Below, one piece after another: positions 1 through 7,697 of a stretch of DNA of 29,529 nucleotides; positions within the stretch are counted from its first letter, which is position 1; each line of letters begins with the position of its first letter. The notes below the pieces were generated by a model, which worked only from the letters and a program-made list of their open reading frames with translations, did not search any database and was not told the DNA's origin. Source of the stretch: Rhodospirillaceae bacterium UBA6608 (GTDB taxonomy: Bacteria; Pseudomonadota; Alphaproteobacteria; Rhodospirillales_A; Casp-alpha2); contig DJHY01000218.1 in the NCBI GenBank assembly GCA_002433335.1, positions 1 to 29,529 on the forward strand. The letters run 5' to 3'. The position numbers and the translations under genes were made by a program.

Positions 1-205
1 CCACCGCCGAAACCTGCTCGGTCGAGGAACAGAAGGCCACCGCGTCGGGCGGGGCCGAGGGATGATAGGATTCGTCGCGGCCGTGCTGTTCGCGGACGGC
101 CTGGGCGGTGGACAAATTGTCCGCGCCGACGATGGCGGCCAGGGCGTCCAGCAGGTCGCCGTCGACCGCCGCGGACGCGGGCGCCGTTACTTGCGTCGTG
201 TTCAT
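1..205 (-). CDS. FAD-linked oxidase, D-lactate dehydrogenase-like (N-terminal part)
   Basis: Only the first 68 codons are inside the window, and the gene runs off the left edge. The start ATG is the reverse complement of 203-205. The peptide begins MNTTQVTAPASA and continues through a short helix region into a stretch reading YHPSAPPDAVAF followed by a Ser/Thr-rich STEQVSAV. A line of the form 'H-x-P-x-x-P-D-A-V-x-F-x-x-S-T-E-x-V' is typical of the beginning of the FAD_binding_4 domain in D-lactate dehydrogenase (cytochrome) and glycolate oxidase GlcD-like flavoproteins. The likely role is oxidation of a 2-hydroxyacid, but the substrate cannot be told from this fragment. It starts one base after the stop of the TPR gene, so the two are probably translated from one mRNA. 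The family call is fairly safe and the exact enzyme is not. Confidence 0.72.
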   Translation of the reverse strand, partial: MNTTQVTAPASAAVDGDLLDALAAIVGADNLSTAQAVREQHGRDESYHPSAPPDAVAFCSSTEQVSAV

Positions 206-206
206 C

Positions 207-767
207 TTAGATAGGTTTCCCCGATACCTTGGCTTGCAGCTCTTCTACTTGGCTGCGGATGGTATCCATGTGCGGATTGATCGCCAACGCCTTTTCCATG
301 ACGCGAATGGCGTCCTTGTCCCGGCCCATGTCGGCATAGATCAGGCCCAAGCCCGACAGCGCGCCGAAATGGCGGGGCTCCAACTCCAACGTGCGTTGGA
401 TATCGAGGACCGCATCGGGATAGCGCCCCATCATGTAATAGGCCGTGGCCCGCTTGTTCCAGGCTTCGGCATGCTCGGGGGAAAGGCTGATGACGTCGTT
501 GAAATACTTCACCGCGGTCTCGAACGCGCCTTTGTTCAGGGCGATAACACCGCGCGCCATGGCGTTGTCGACCAATTCCTGACCGGTGATCGTCCAGGTT
601 TGCCAGATTCGACGTTCGATGGCCTGTGCTTCTTCGGCATTCTTGGTCGCGGTCAGGGCCGCGAACAACGCGTCCAGGACGGGATCCTTCTGATCGGCTT
701 TCGCCGCCCCACCCGCCAGCATGACGACCATCAAGGCCGCCAGCGATATCGTCCGCCAAGCGTTCAT
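207..767 (-). CDS. TPR-repeat protein with signal peptide
   Basis: This encodes about 186 residues. The N-terminus MNAWRTISLAALMVVMLAGG ending in AAKA-DQ is a typical Sec signal peptide, so the mature protein should be periplasmic or lipid-free secreted. The C-terminal half contains tandem tetratricopeptide repeats: an ALNKGAFETAVKYFNDVISLSP unit, then AEAWNKRATAYYMMGRYPDAV, then a unit around GALSGLGLIYADMGRDKDAI. These helical pairs normally scaffold protein-protein contacts. The reading frame is open further upstream, to ATG at 791 and TTG at 830. I chose ATG 767 because it gives the most compact signal peptide, but no clear Shine-Dalgarno decides among them. The gene lies between an unknown secreted protein and a flavoprotein oxidase with almost no gaps, suggesting one operon. 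Its partner is unknown. Confidence 0.8.
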   Translation of the reverse strand: MNAWRTISLAALMVVMLAGGAAKADQKDPVLDALFAALTATKNAEEAQAIERRIWQTWTITGQELVDNAMARGVIALNKGAFETAVKYFNDVISLSPEHAEAWNKRATAYYMMGRYPDAVLDIQRTLELEPRHFGALSGLGLIYADMGRDKDAIRVMEKALAINPHMDTIRSQVEELQAKVSGKPI

Positions 768-836
768 AAGCAAAAGACTACGCCGTTGCATCGACGCCGC
801 CAAGGGCCGCCAAGCCCCAAACGCGGACAAGTTCGG

Positions 837-1418
837 TCACGACGTGGTGATCGCGACCTCGCGCGGGTCCGTATCCAAACCGCCAGTGCAATGCAGGGTC
901 CGGTCGGGCCCCATCAATTGCGGCGGCAGCAACGTGACCTCCAACTTGACCGTGGCCAACAGGTGTTCGCGCAACTGCGTTGGGCGGGTGAAGTTGCCCC
1001 AACCGTCATGGGTGAAGATTTCTTCCAGGTACCAGCCGGGATCGCCCTTGTGCCCCCGGCTGCGCCCGGCCAGCCCGTTGGCGACGCGCCCGTACAGCTC
1101 CAGGCACATGCCCTCGGTCGGGGCCGAATAGCGTTCGCGCGCGGTCAGGAAGATGACGATCTGCTTTTCCCGCCAGTCGTAGTAGGCCCCGGTGGTCGGC
1201 GCCATCGGCAGGAACCCGTTATCGACCAGCCGCTGGCCGACCTGAAGCAAATCCTGCTTCAGCCGGATCATGCCCAGGTCCATCAGGGTAACCGGCTCCG
1301 CCGCCAGCCAATCGAGGGTTGAGTTCGCCCGGGCCTCGCCCGAAGGACGAACGGCCAGGAATAAGGCGAGGCTTCCCAGGAGCACCGCTCGCCCGAGAAA
1401 CCGTGAACAAGGCTTCAT
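837..1418 (-). CDS. hypothetical secreted protein (193 aa)
   Basis: I do not recognise the family. The ATG at 1416-1418 is preceded by a GGAG-type ribosome binding site about eight bases away, so the start is well supported. Residues 1-32 form a signal peptide with a hydrophobic AVLLGSLALFLAV core and a likely ARA cleavage site before NSTLDW. The mature part of about 160 residues has no membrane segment. It has a Tyr/Trp-rich middle (AYYDWREKQIVIFL) and contains MCLELYG and TLHCTGG, whose two Cys could form a disulfide. The gene ends six bases before the longest possible TPR-protein ORF, and the three minus-strand genes here probably form an operon. A periplasmic or extracellular accessory role is all that can be inferred. 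Confidence 0.75.
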   Translation of the reverse strand: MKPCSRFLGRAVLLGSLALFLAVRPSGEARANSTLDWLAAEPVTLMDLGMIRLKQDLLQVGQRLVDNGFLPMAPTTGAYYDWREKQIVIFLTARERYSAPTEGMCLELYGRVANGLAGRSRGHKGDPGWYLEEIFTHDGWGNFTRPTQLREHLLATVKLEVTLLPPQLMGPDRTLHCTGGLDTDPREVAITTS

Positions 1419-1490
1419 GAGACTGCTCCGTCACTATCATGCCCCGCGAGGCGTTTCGCGGCGGCGATGCGACGAGCATATCACCAAATA

Positions 1491-1503
1491 CGCACATTGT
1501 GCG
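1491..1503. promoter_or_regulatory. 13-bp palindrome upstream of the secreted-protein gene
   Basis: CGCACA-T-TGTGCG is a perfect inverted repeat with 6-bp arms around one central base. It sits in the 121-bp gap between the end of glcF and the start of the 193-aa secreted protein. A second small repeat, GCAC-TGA-GTGC, lies close by at about 1514-1524. The position about 75 bases upstream of the ATG at 1418 is where an operator or promoter element would lie. No regulator can be assigned, and a weak transcript hairpin is an alternative. Confidence 0.3.
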
Positions 1504-1539
1504 ACATAAATATGCACTGAGTGCGGGTTATCGAAAAGC

Positions 1540-2835
1540 CTAGCTTATTCCGGCAGGCTTTGGCCCGCCGGTCGCCCAGTCGAGCAGCTCGACCGTGTGG
1601 ACCACTGGCATGCCGACGGCGTCCTGCAGCTGCATCATGCAGCCGATGTTGCCGGTCGCCATGACCTCGGCCCCCGTGCGCTTCACGTTGGCGGCTTTGC
1701 GGTCCTTGAGCCGCGCCGAGATTTCCGGCTGCATCATGTTGTAGGTCCCGGCGGACCCGCAGCACAGGTGCCCTTCCAGCGGTTCGCGAACCTCGAACCC
1801 GGCCTGGGTCAGCAGGTCCTTGGGCGGTTTGGTCAGCTTCTGCCCGTGCTGCATGGAGCAGGCGGAATGATAGGCAACCACGGGCCGGGCCTCACCGGTC
1901 AGGGCCGCCGTATCGACGCCCAGGTCGATCATGACCTCGGTCACGTCGCGGGTCTTGGCCGAGATCGCGGCGGCGCGCGCGGCCATCGCCCCGTCGCGGC
2001 GGAACATCCAGCCGTAATCCTTGACCGTCGTGCCGCAACCCGACGCATTGATGACGATGGCGTCGATTTGGCCGTGCGCGGCCTCGGCCCGCTCCCAGGC
2101 CTCGATGTTGGCCCGGGCCTGGGCGTGGCTTTCGTCTTCCTTGCCCATGTGGTGGACCAAAGCGCCGCAGCAGCCCTGCCCCTGGGCGACGACAACGTCG
2201 CAGCCGTGGCGGGTCAACAGACGCACCGTGGCCTCGTTGATCGCGGGGTTCAGAACCTTCTGCGCGCAGCCGGTCATCAGCGCGACGCGCTTTTTCATCG
2301 GGCCCTTGGCCTTGAACACCTGGGGCCGGTCCATGTCGGTCGGGCCGTGAATGCGCGTCGGCGCCAGGCCCAGCATCGCCCCCAGCCGTCCCGGCATGAC
2401 CCGGGCCAGCGGCCGCGCCAGCCAGGCCCCGATCAGCATCAGGCGGAACCGTTCCGGATAGGGCAGGACCATCGTCAGCATCCGGCGCAACAGGCGGTCC
2501 ATCAACGGGCGCTTGTACTCGCGTTCGATCTTGGCCCGCGCGTCGTCGATCAGATGCATGTAGTCGACGCCCGACGGACAGGTCGTGGTGCAGGACAGAC
2601 AGGTCAGACAGCGGTCGATATGGGTAACGTGATTTTCCGTCGGCTTGGTGTCGCCTTCCAGCAAGCCTTTGATCAGATAGATGCGCCCGCGTGGGCTATC
2701 CAACTCGTCCCCCAACAGGGTGAAGGTCGGACAGGTCGCGGTGCAGAACCCGCAATGCACGCATTTCCGCAGGATGTCGTTTGCCTGCTGAATATGCGGA
2801 TCGGAGAGTTGCGTCTGGGTGAAGGTTGTTTGCAT
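1540..2835 (-). CDS. glcF: glycolate oxidase iron-sulfur subunit GlcF
   Basis: This is the 431-residue electron-transfer subunit of glycolate oxidase/dehydrogenase, which passes electrons from the flavin subunits towards the respiratory chain at the membrane. It carries two ferredoxin-type [4Fe-4S] motifs: Cys25-28-31-35 in CVHCGFCTATCP and Cys76-79-82-86 in CLTCLSCTTTCP. The C-terminal part contains the two Cys-rich CCG modules of this family (GQGCCGALVHH and EGHLCCGSAG). The length is usual for the family. It follows glcE by 15 bases and is the last gene of a glcD-glcE-glcF block. Related CCG-domain proteins exist (for example LutA/GlpC types), but the neighbouring glcD and glcE make GlcF the best reading. 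Confidence 0.95.
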   Translation of the reverse strand: MQTTFTQTQLSDPHIQQANDILRKCVHCGFCTATCPTFTLLGDELDSPRGRIYLIKGLLEGDTKPTENHVTHIDRCLTCLSCTTTCPSGVDYMHLIDDARAKIEREYKRPLMDRLLRRMLTMVLPYPERFRLMLIGAWLARPLARVMPGRLGAMLGLAPTRIHGPTDMDRPQVFKAKGPMKKRVALMTGCAQKVLNPAINEATVRLLTRHGCDVVVAQGQGCCGALVHHMGKEDESHAQARANIEAWERAEAAHGQIDAIVINASGCGTTVKDYGWMFRRDGAMAARAAAISAKTRDVTEVMIDLGVDTAALTGEARPVVAYHSACSMQHGQKLTKPPKDLLTQAGFEVREPLEGHLCCGSAGTYNMMQPEISARLKDRKAANVKRTGAEVMATGNIGCMMQLQDAVGMPVVHTVELLDWATGGPKPAGIS

Positions 2836-2850
2836 CTTCCGTGCCTTGTC

Positions 2851-4086
2851 CTAAACGCCCGCGACCATGCGACCGGGGTTGAGAATGCCTTCCGGATCGA
2901 ACGCGCCTTTGACCCGTTTCGACAGTTCGGCGAGCGGTTCCGGTTGGGGTTGGAACACGTCGACCGTCTGGCGCACGTCGGCGGCGGCGCGGATCAGGGT
3001 GGCGTGGCCGCCGCAGTCCTGGATCGCGGCGCGGACGGCGCCCGCCCCGGCGTCAGCGCGGGGATCCAAGGCGAACCAGATCAGCCCGCCGCCCCAGTCG
3101 TAGAAGACCTCGCCGCCCAGGGCGTCGATCAGCCGACGGCCCACGCCCGGCCCCGCCGTCGGCGGGACGCTGATGCGCCAGACTTGGCGGTCCGCCAGAT
3201 CGCCCGCGAAGGGCTTGGCGTCGCGGACTTCGCGCCAGAAGGCGACGGAGTTATGGGAATGCAGTTCCTCGACCGCGCCCAGTTTGCCGAACATCCCGCG
3301 CAGGGCATTGCAGCGGTGTTCGACGCTGGGCCCCGGCCCCTCGATGCGCACGGCGGTCACCGCCGAACCGGCACCGGACACGTAGCCCACGCCCGAGCGC
3401 GCCGCCACGTCGGCGGGCAGATGGGCCGCGCCCGCGACCTCGTGGCTGGAGCCCAGAGCGTCGCAGAGCGCGCCGACGGCGGTCGTGTCGTCCGTCCCCA
3501 TCAACAGGACCGTGCGGGTCTTTTCCGGGCGGGGCAGAACCTTCAACGTGACCTCGGTCATCACCGCCAGAGTGCCGAACGACCCGGCCATCAGTTTCGA
3601 CAAATCGAAGCCGGTGACGTTCTTCATCACCCGCCCGCCGGATTTGAATACCTCGCCCCGGCCCGACACGGCCTGGAAACCCAGGAAGTGGTCGCGCGCG
3701 GCCCCGGACTTGACCCGCCGGGGGCCGGACAGGTTGGCCGCGATCACGCCGCCGATGGAGCCCGTCGCCCCCGCGCCGCTTGCGTTGCCGTACAGAACGC
3801 CCAGGTCCATGGGCTCGAACTGCAATTCCTGATTGGCATCGGCCAGGGCCTGTTCAATCTCGGCCATGGGGGTCGCCGGACCGACGGTCATCACCAGTTC
3901 GCCCGGATCGTAAAAGGAAATGCCCGACAAATTGGATAGGTCGAGCACGCGGCCCGCCTGGACCGGGCGGCCGAAGCCGTCCTTGGTCCCGCGCCCGCGA
4001 ATTTCCAGGGGCGTCGCCTCGGACACCGCCCATTTGACGGCGTCGAGCACTTGCTCCGCGTTATCCGGTTTCAAGATTTTGGTCAT
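2851..4086 (-). CDS. glcE: glycolate oxidase FAD-binding subunit GlcE
   Basis: This is the second flavoprotein subunit of glycolate oxidase, 411 residues. It begins MTKILKPDNAEQVLDAVKWA, the short N-terminus typical of GlcE compared with the longer GlcD. An FAD_binding_4 (PCMH-type) domain covers roughly residues 5-175. It includes IRGRGTKDGFGRP and the flavin-contacting GAGATGSIGGVIAANLSGPR near residues 106-125, followed by SGAARDHFLGFQAV. The C-terminus ends in the usual FDPEGILNPGRMV motif. It lies 13 bases after glcD and 15 before glcF. No truncation or missing motif was seen. Confidence 0.95.
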   Translation of the reverse strand: MTKILKPDNAEQVLDAVKWAVSEATPLEIRGRGTKDGFGRPVQAGRVLDLSNLSGISFYDPGELVMTVGPATPMAEIEQALADANQELQFEPMDLGVLYGNASGAGATGSIGGVIAANLSGPRRVKSGAARDHFLGFQAVSGRGEVFKSGGRVMKNVTGFDLSKLMAGSFGTLAVMTEVTLKVLPRPEKTRTVLLMGTDDTTAVGALCDALGSSHEVAGAAHLPADVAARSGVGYVSGAGSAVTAVRIEGPGPSVEHRCNALRGMFGKLGAVEELHSHNSVAFWREVRDAKPFAGDLADRQVWRISVPPTAGPGVGRRLIDALGGEVFYDWGGGLIWFALDPRADAGAGAVRAAIQDCGGHATLIRAAADVRQTVDVFQPQPEPLAELSKRVKGAFDPEGILNPGRMVAGV

Positions 4087-4099
4087 GGGATGGTCCAGA

Positions 4100-5587
4100 T
4101 CAGAAGCGGGGGATATCGGGGAACGGCACCTGGCCGCGCGAGATATGCATGCGGCCCAGCTCGGCGCAGCGGTGCAGCGTCGGATAGACCTTGCCCGGGT
4201 TGAGCTGATGGTTGGGGTCGAACGCGCATTTGACCCGCTGCTGCTGCTTCAGGTCGTCCTCGGTGAACATCTCGCCCATCAGGTCGCGCTTTTCGACGCC
4301 GACGCCGTGTTCGCCGGTCAGCACGCCGCCGACCTCGACACAGAGTTTCAGGATATCCGCGCCGAATTCCTCGGCCTTGTCCAATTCGCCCGGCTGGTTG
4401 GCGTCGAACATGATCAGCGGGTGCAGGTTGCCGTCACCGGCGTGGAACACATTGGCGACGCGCAGGCCGTACTTGGCCGACATCTCGTTCATGCGTTGCA
4501 GGACCAGGGCCAGCTTGTTGCGCGGGATGGTGCCGTCCATGCAGATGTAATCGGGCGACATCCGGCCGACGGCAGGGAAGGCATTCTTGCGCCCCGACCA
4601 GAACGCGGCGCGTTCCTCTTCGTTCTCGCTGATCCGGGAATAGACCGCCCCCTCACCCTTGGCGATCTCGCCGACGCGCTCGATCAGGTAATCGACCTCG
4701 ACCTGCGGGCCGTCCAGCTCGACAATCAACAGCGCCTCGACGTCCAGCGGATAGCCCGCGTGGACGAATTCCTCGGTCGCGTGGATCGCAGGCTTGTCCA
4801 TCATCTCGATCCCGCCGGGGATGATCCCGGCGTTGATGATCGCGGCGACGCAATCGCCGCCCTGTTCCGACGAATTGAAGCCGAGCAGCACCGCCCGCGC
4901 CGTCTCCGGCTTTTTCAGGATACGCACCGTAACCTCGGTGATCACGCCGAGCAGCCCTTCCGAGCCGGTCAACACGCCCAACAGGTCATAGCCGCCGGAA
5001 TCCAGATGCTTGCCCCCCAGGCGCAGGACCGTGCCGTCCATCAGCACCATTTCCACACCCAGAACGTTGTTGGTCGTCAGACCGTATTTCAGGCAATGCA
5101 CCCCGCCCGAGTTCTCGGCGATGTTGCCGCCGATGGAACAGGCGATCTGCGACGACGGGTCGGGCGCGTAATAAAAGCCGTCGCCTTCCACCGCCTTGGT
5201 GATGCCCAGGTTGGTCACCCCCGGCTGCACCACGGCGCAGCGGTTGGGATAATCGATTTCCAAAACCCGGTTGAATTTAGACAGGCCCAGGGTGATCGCA
5301 TCGGCCAGCGGCAGCGCCCCGCCCGATAGGCCGGTCCCGGCGCCGCGCGGCACGATCTTCACCCCGTGCTCATGACAATATTTAAGGATCGCCGAAACCT
5401 GCGCCGTGGTTTCCGGCAGGACGACGACCAAAGGCAACTGGCGATAAGCCATCAGGCCGTCGCATTCGAAGGCCTTCAACATAGCGTCGTCGGCGATCAC
5501 CCCTTCGCCCGGGACGATGGCCCGCATGGCGGCGACGATATCGGCGCGGCGATCAAGGACGCCCTGGTCCGGGTCAGGCATCTGCAT
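4100..5587 (-). CDS. glcD: glycolate oxidase FAD-linked catalytic subunit GlcD
   Basis: This is the catalytic flavoprotein of the GlcDEF complex, oxidising glycolate to glyoxylate (often also D-lactate). It has 495 residues, the normal family length. The FAD_binding_4 domain contains PRGAGTGLSGGALPL near residue 80 and GGNIAENSGGVHCLKYG. The FAD-oxidase C-terminal domain carries HAGDGNLHPLIMFD near residues 382-395, GEHGVGVEKRDLM, and a terminal FDPNHQLNPGKVYP. The ATG at 5587 has an AGGGAG ribosome binding site about 12 bases upstream. It is the first gene of the glcDEF block and lies 136 bases after glxR with a very stable hairpin between them, so it may share the glyoxylate mRNA or have its own promoter. 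Confidence 0.96.
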   Translation of the reverse strand: MQMPDPDQGVLDRRADIVAAMRAIVPGEGVIADDAMLKAFECDGLMAYRQLPLVVVLPETTAQVSAILKYCHEHGVKIVPRGAGTGLSGGALPLADAITLGLSKFNRVLEIDYPNRCAVVQPGVTNLGITKAVEGDGFYYAPDPSSQIACSIGGNIAENSGGVHCLKYGLTTNNVLGVEMVLMDGTVLRLGGKHLDSGGYDLLGVLTGSEGLLGVITEVTVRILKKPETARAVLLGFNSSEQGGDCVAAIINAGIIPGGIEMMDKPAIHATEEFVHAGYPLDVEALLIVELDGPQVEVDYLIERVGEIAKGEGAVYSRISENEEERAAFWSGRKNAFPAVGRMSPDYICMDGTIPRNKLALVLQRMNEMSAKYGLRVANVFHAGDGNLHPLIMFDANQPGELDKAEEFGADILKLCVEVGGVLTGEHGVGVEKRDLMGEMFTEDDLKQQQRVKCAFDPNHQLNPGKVYPTLHRCAELGRMHISRGQVPFPDIPRF

Positions 5588-5666
5588 GGTCTGGACACTC
5601 CCTGCGCGCGGGCGTTGGCCGCCGGGCGCGCATTCTTGTGGTCGTCGTTTCTTATTCTACGGGATT

Positions 5667-5694
5667 CCCCGGCCCCGGGAAACCGGGGCCGGGG
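5667..5694. repeat. perfect 12-bp-stem GC hairpin between glxR and glcD
   Basis: CCCCGGCCCCGG, loop GAAA, then CCGGGGCCGGGG: a perfect inverted repeat made only of G and C in the stem. In the minus-strand transcript it follows glxR and precedes glcD. No T-run follows on the minus side (AATCCCGTAG), so it is not a canonical intrinsic terminator. It may act as an mRNA processing or stability barrier between the two parts of the cluster. Confidence 0.6.
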
Positions 5695-5723
5695 GCCCAA
5701 TCATGAAAACCCAGAAAGGGCCG

Positions 5724-6608
5724 TTATTTGACTTCGTGATTGGCCATCAGTTCCAGGGCCCGGACCATCGCGGAATGGTCCCAACCGGCCCCGCCGTTGG
5801 CTTTGCAGGCATTGAACAATTCCTGCGCCGTCGCCGTGTTCGGCAGGGACAGGCCCATTTCCTTGGCCCCGGACAGCGCCAAGTTCAAATCCTTCTGATG
5901 CAGTTCGATGCGGAAGCCCGGATTGAACGTGCGGTTGATCATGCGCTCGGCATGGACTTCCAGAATTTTCGAATTGGCGAAGCCACCCATCAGGGCCTGG
6001 CGCACCTTGGCCGGATCGGCCCCGGCCTTGGACGCGAACAACAGGGCTTCGGACACGGCCTCGATGTTCAGGGCGACGATGATCTGGTTGGCGACCTTAC
6101 AGGTCTGGCCGTCACCGGCCCCGCCGACCAGGGTGATGTTCTGGCCCATCAGTTCGAACAGCGGCTTGGCGCGGTCGAAATCTTTTTTGGCCCCGCCGCA
6201 CATGATGGTCAGGGTGCCGGCCTTGGCGCCGACTTCACCGCCGGACACCGGGGCATCGACCCAACCGGCGCCCGCCTTCTTGATCTTCTTGGCGAACTCC
6301 TTGGTCGCCAAGGGGGCGATCGACGACATGTCGATGACCAGCTTGCCCTTCAGGTTGGCGGAAGCCACGCCGTTGGCGCCGAACAGGACTTCTTCGACCT
6401 GGGGCGTGTCGGGGACCATGGTGATGATGATCTCGGACTTCTGCGCGACCTCTTTCGGCGTCGCCGCGAACACGGCGCCGCCCTTGGCCAGATCCTTGGG
6501 CATGGGCTTCTTGCGCTTCAGCGCGATGATCTTGTGTCCAGCGCTTTGAAGATGCGCGGCCATGGGTGCGCCCATGATGCCGAGGCCGATAAATCCGATG
6601 GTTGCCAT
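5724..6608 (-). CDS. glxR: 2-hydroxy-3-oxopropionate (tartronate semialdehyde) reductase
   Basis: This enzyme reduces tartronate semialdehyde to D-glycerate with NAD(P)H, the last reductive step of the glycerate route from glyoxylate. The 294-residue protein belongs to the beta-hydroxyacid dehydrogenase family. The Rossmann motif GFIGLGIMGAPM is at residues 5-16, the family signature DAPVSGGEVGAKAGTL at about 118-133, and the catalytic lysine is Lys171 in QTCKVANQ. It also has FKPGFRI-type sequence (FNPGFRIELHQKDL) as in E. coli GarR/GlxR. An AGGAGGGG Shine-Dalgarno precedes the ATG. It follows hyi in the same direction and is separated by hairpins. The alternative within the family, 3-hydroxyisobutyrate dehydrogenase, is made unlikely by gcl and hyi next door. 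Confidence 0.93.
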   Translation of the reverse strand: MATIGFIGLGIMGAPMAAHLQSAGHKIIALKRKKPMPKDLAKGGAVFAATPKEVAQKSEIIITMVPDTPQVEEVLFGANGVASANLKGKLVIDMSSIAPLATKEFAKKIKKAGAGWVDAPVSGGEVGAKAGTLTIMCGGAKKDFDRAKPLFELMGQNITLVGGAGDGQTCKVANQIIVALNIEAVSEALLFASKAGADPAKVRQALMGGFANSKILEVHAERMINRTFNPGFRIELHQKDLNLALSGAKEMGLSLPNTATAQELFNACKANGGAGWDHSAMVRALELMANHEVK

Positions 6609-6681
6609 GATACTTGTCCCCTCCTGGTTGGCCTGACGGCCTGAATGGTGTGACTTTACGTTAAAGGCATGATTGCAGACG

Positions 6682-6739
6682 TTTTACCGCGAATGCGGCA
6701 AAAACCAATGGCCCGGCCCGGATTTTTCCGCAGGCCGGG
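6682..6739 (-). terminator. tandem hairpins after hyi (possible terminator/attenuator)
   Basis: Read on the minus strand, the first hairpin (6739 to 6712) has a CCCGGCC/GGCCGGG stem continued by CGGA/TCCG around an AAAA loop, with a two-base bulge. Seven bases later comes a run of five T (6704-6700). This T-run is also the 5' arm of a second hairpin (6703-6682), TTTTGCCGC-ATTC-GCGGTAAAA. That second stem pairs fully only on the minus transcript, through a G-U pair. The arrangement is terminator-like and sits in the 158-bp gap between hyi and glxR, so partial termination or attenuation is plausible. This rests on the sequence only. Confidence 0.45.
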
Positions 6740-6766
6740 AAAATCCCCGAAACGGGAGACGCCGGA

Positions 6767-7561
6767 TCAGGCCGCCTTGGACGCCGCCTCGGCGGCGCGC
6801 AGCCAGCCCAACCCTTCGACCGTGCCCGCCGCCGGGATGTATTCGCAGCCGACCCAGCCGTCGTAACCGATGGCGTCCAGATGGGCGAAGAAATGGGTGT
6901 AGTTGATTTCGCCCGTGCCCGGCTCATGACGGCCCGGGTTGTCGGCGATCTGAATATGCGGGATGCGCGCCAGCAGGCGTTCGACCGTCCGGCACAGGTC
7001 GCCTTCCATGATCTGCATGTGATAGGCGTCGTACTGGAAATACAGGTTGTCGTGCCCGACATCGGCCAGCACCCGTTCCGTCTGGGCCGAGGTGTTCAGG
7101 AAGAAGCCTGGGATGTCGCGGGTGTTGATCGCCTCGACCAGCAGTTTGATCCCGGCGTCGGCGAATTTGGGCGCGGCGAATTTCAGGTTTTCGACGAAGG
7201 TGTCATGGGCCTTGGCCGGGGCGACGCCGGCCTCCGGCACGCCAGCCAGGCAGTTGACCTGCTTGCAGCCCAGCGCCGTCGCATACTCGATCGCCTTGCC
7301 CACGCTGTCGCGGAATTCGGATACCCGGTCCGGCAGGCTGGCCAGCCCCCGTTCGCCCGCCGCCCAATCCCCCGCGGGCAGGTTATGCAGCACTTGGGTC
7401 AGGCCGTTCGATTGCAGGGCATCGACCAGATCGGCGGCGGCGTAATCATAGGGGAACAGATATTCCACGCCCTTGAAACCGGCCTGGGCGGCCGCCTTGA
7501 AGCGGTCCATGAAATCCACTTCCTGGAACAGCATGGTGATGTTGGCGTTGAAACGGGGCAT
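6767..7561 (-). CDS. hyi: hydroxypyruvate isomerase
   Basis: This enzyme interconverts hydroxypyruvate and tartronate semialdehyde. The 264-residue TIM-barrel protein belongs to the AP-endonuclease-2/xylose-isomerase-like family. It matches E. coli Hyi from memory along its length: FNANITMLFQE at the start, GVEYLFPYDY, the very characteristic LHNLPAGDWAAGERG at residues 58-72, and HIQIADNPGRHEPGTGEINY. Predicted metal ligands are Glu143, Asp178, Gln204 and Glu240. A GGAG ribosome binding site lies a few bases before the ATG. It lies between gcl and glxR, the classical context, which removes most doubt about the function. Confidence 0.95.
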   Translation of the reverse strand: MPRFNANITMLFQEVDFMDRFKAAAQAGFKGVEYLFPYDYAAADLVDALQSNGLTQVLHNLPAGDWAAGERGLASLPDRVSEFRDSVGKAIEYATALGCKQVNCLAGVPEAGVAPAKAHDTFVENLKFAAPKFADAGIKLLVEAINTRDIPGFFLNTSAQTERVLADVGHDNLYFQYDAYHMQIMEGDLCRTVERLLARIPHIQIADNPGRHEPGTGEINYTHFFAHLDAIGYDGWVGCEYIPAAGTVEGLGWLRAAEAASKAA

Positions 7562-7633
7562 GGGTGTCTCCTGCGGTACGTCGTGATCTTTGCGATTTCG
7601 GATGGTCTTTGAGAACAGGTTAGCGGCGAGGTC

Positions 7634-7682
7634 GGGCGGGAGGCAACCGGCAGTGGATTCCGGTTGAAGATGCCTCCCGCCC
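7634..7682. repeat. long two-part hairpin between gcl and hyi
   Basis: The outer arms GGGCGGGAGGC (7634-7644) and GCCTCCCGCCC (7672-7682) pair perfectly over 11 bp. Inside, AACCGG and CCGGTT pair over 6 bp with a nine-base loop and a six-base bulge. It fills much of the 136-bp gap between the end of gcl and the start of hyi. Neither side has a T-run, so it is more likely an intercistronic mRNA structure than a standard terminator. Confidence 0.6.
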
Positions 7683-7697
7683 TCCTCGCAGGGACCT

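Noticed and set aside
1597..3939. A 780-codon plus-strand open frame over glcF and glcE
   Set aside because: It lies entirely over two well-identified genes and has the His/Arg/Gln-rich look of a GC-rich antisense frame, with no recognisable domain.
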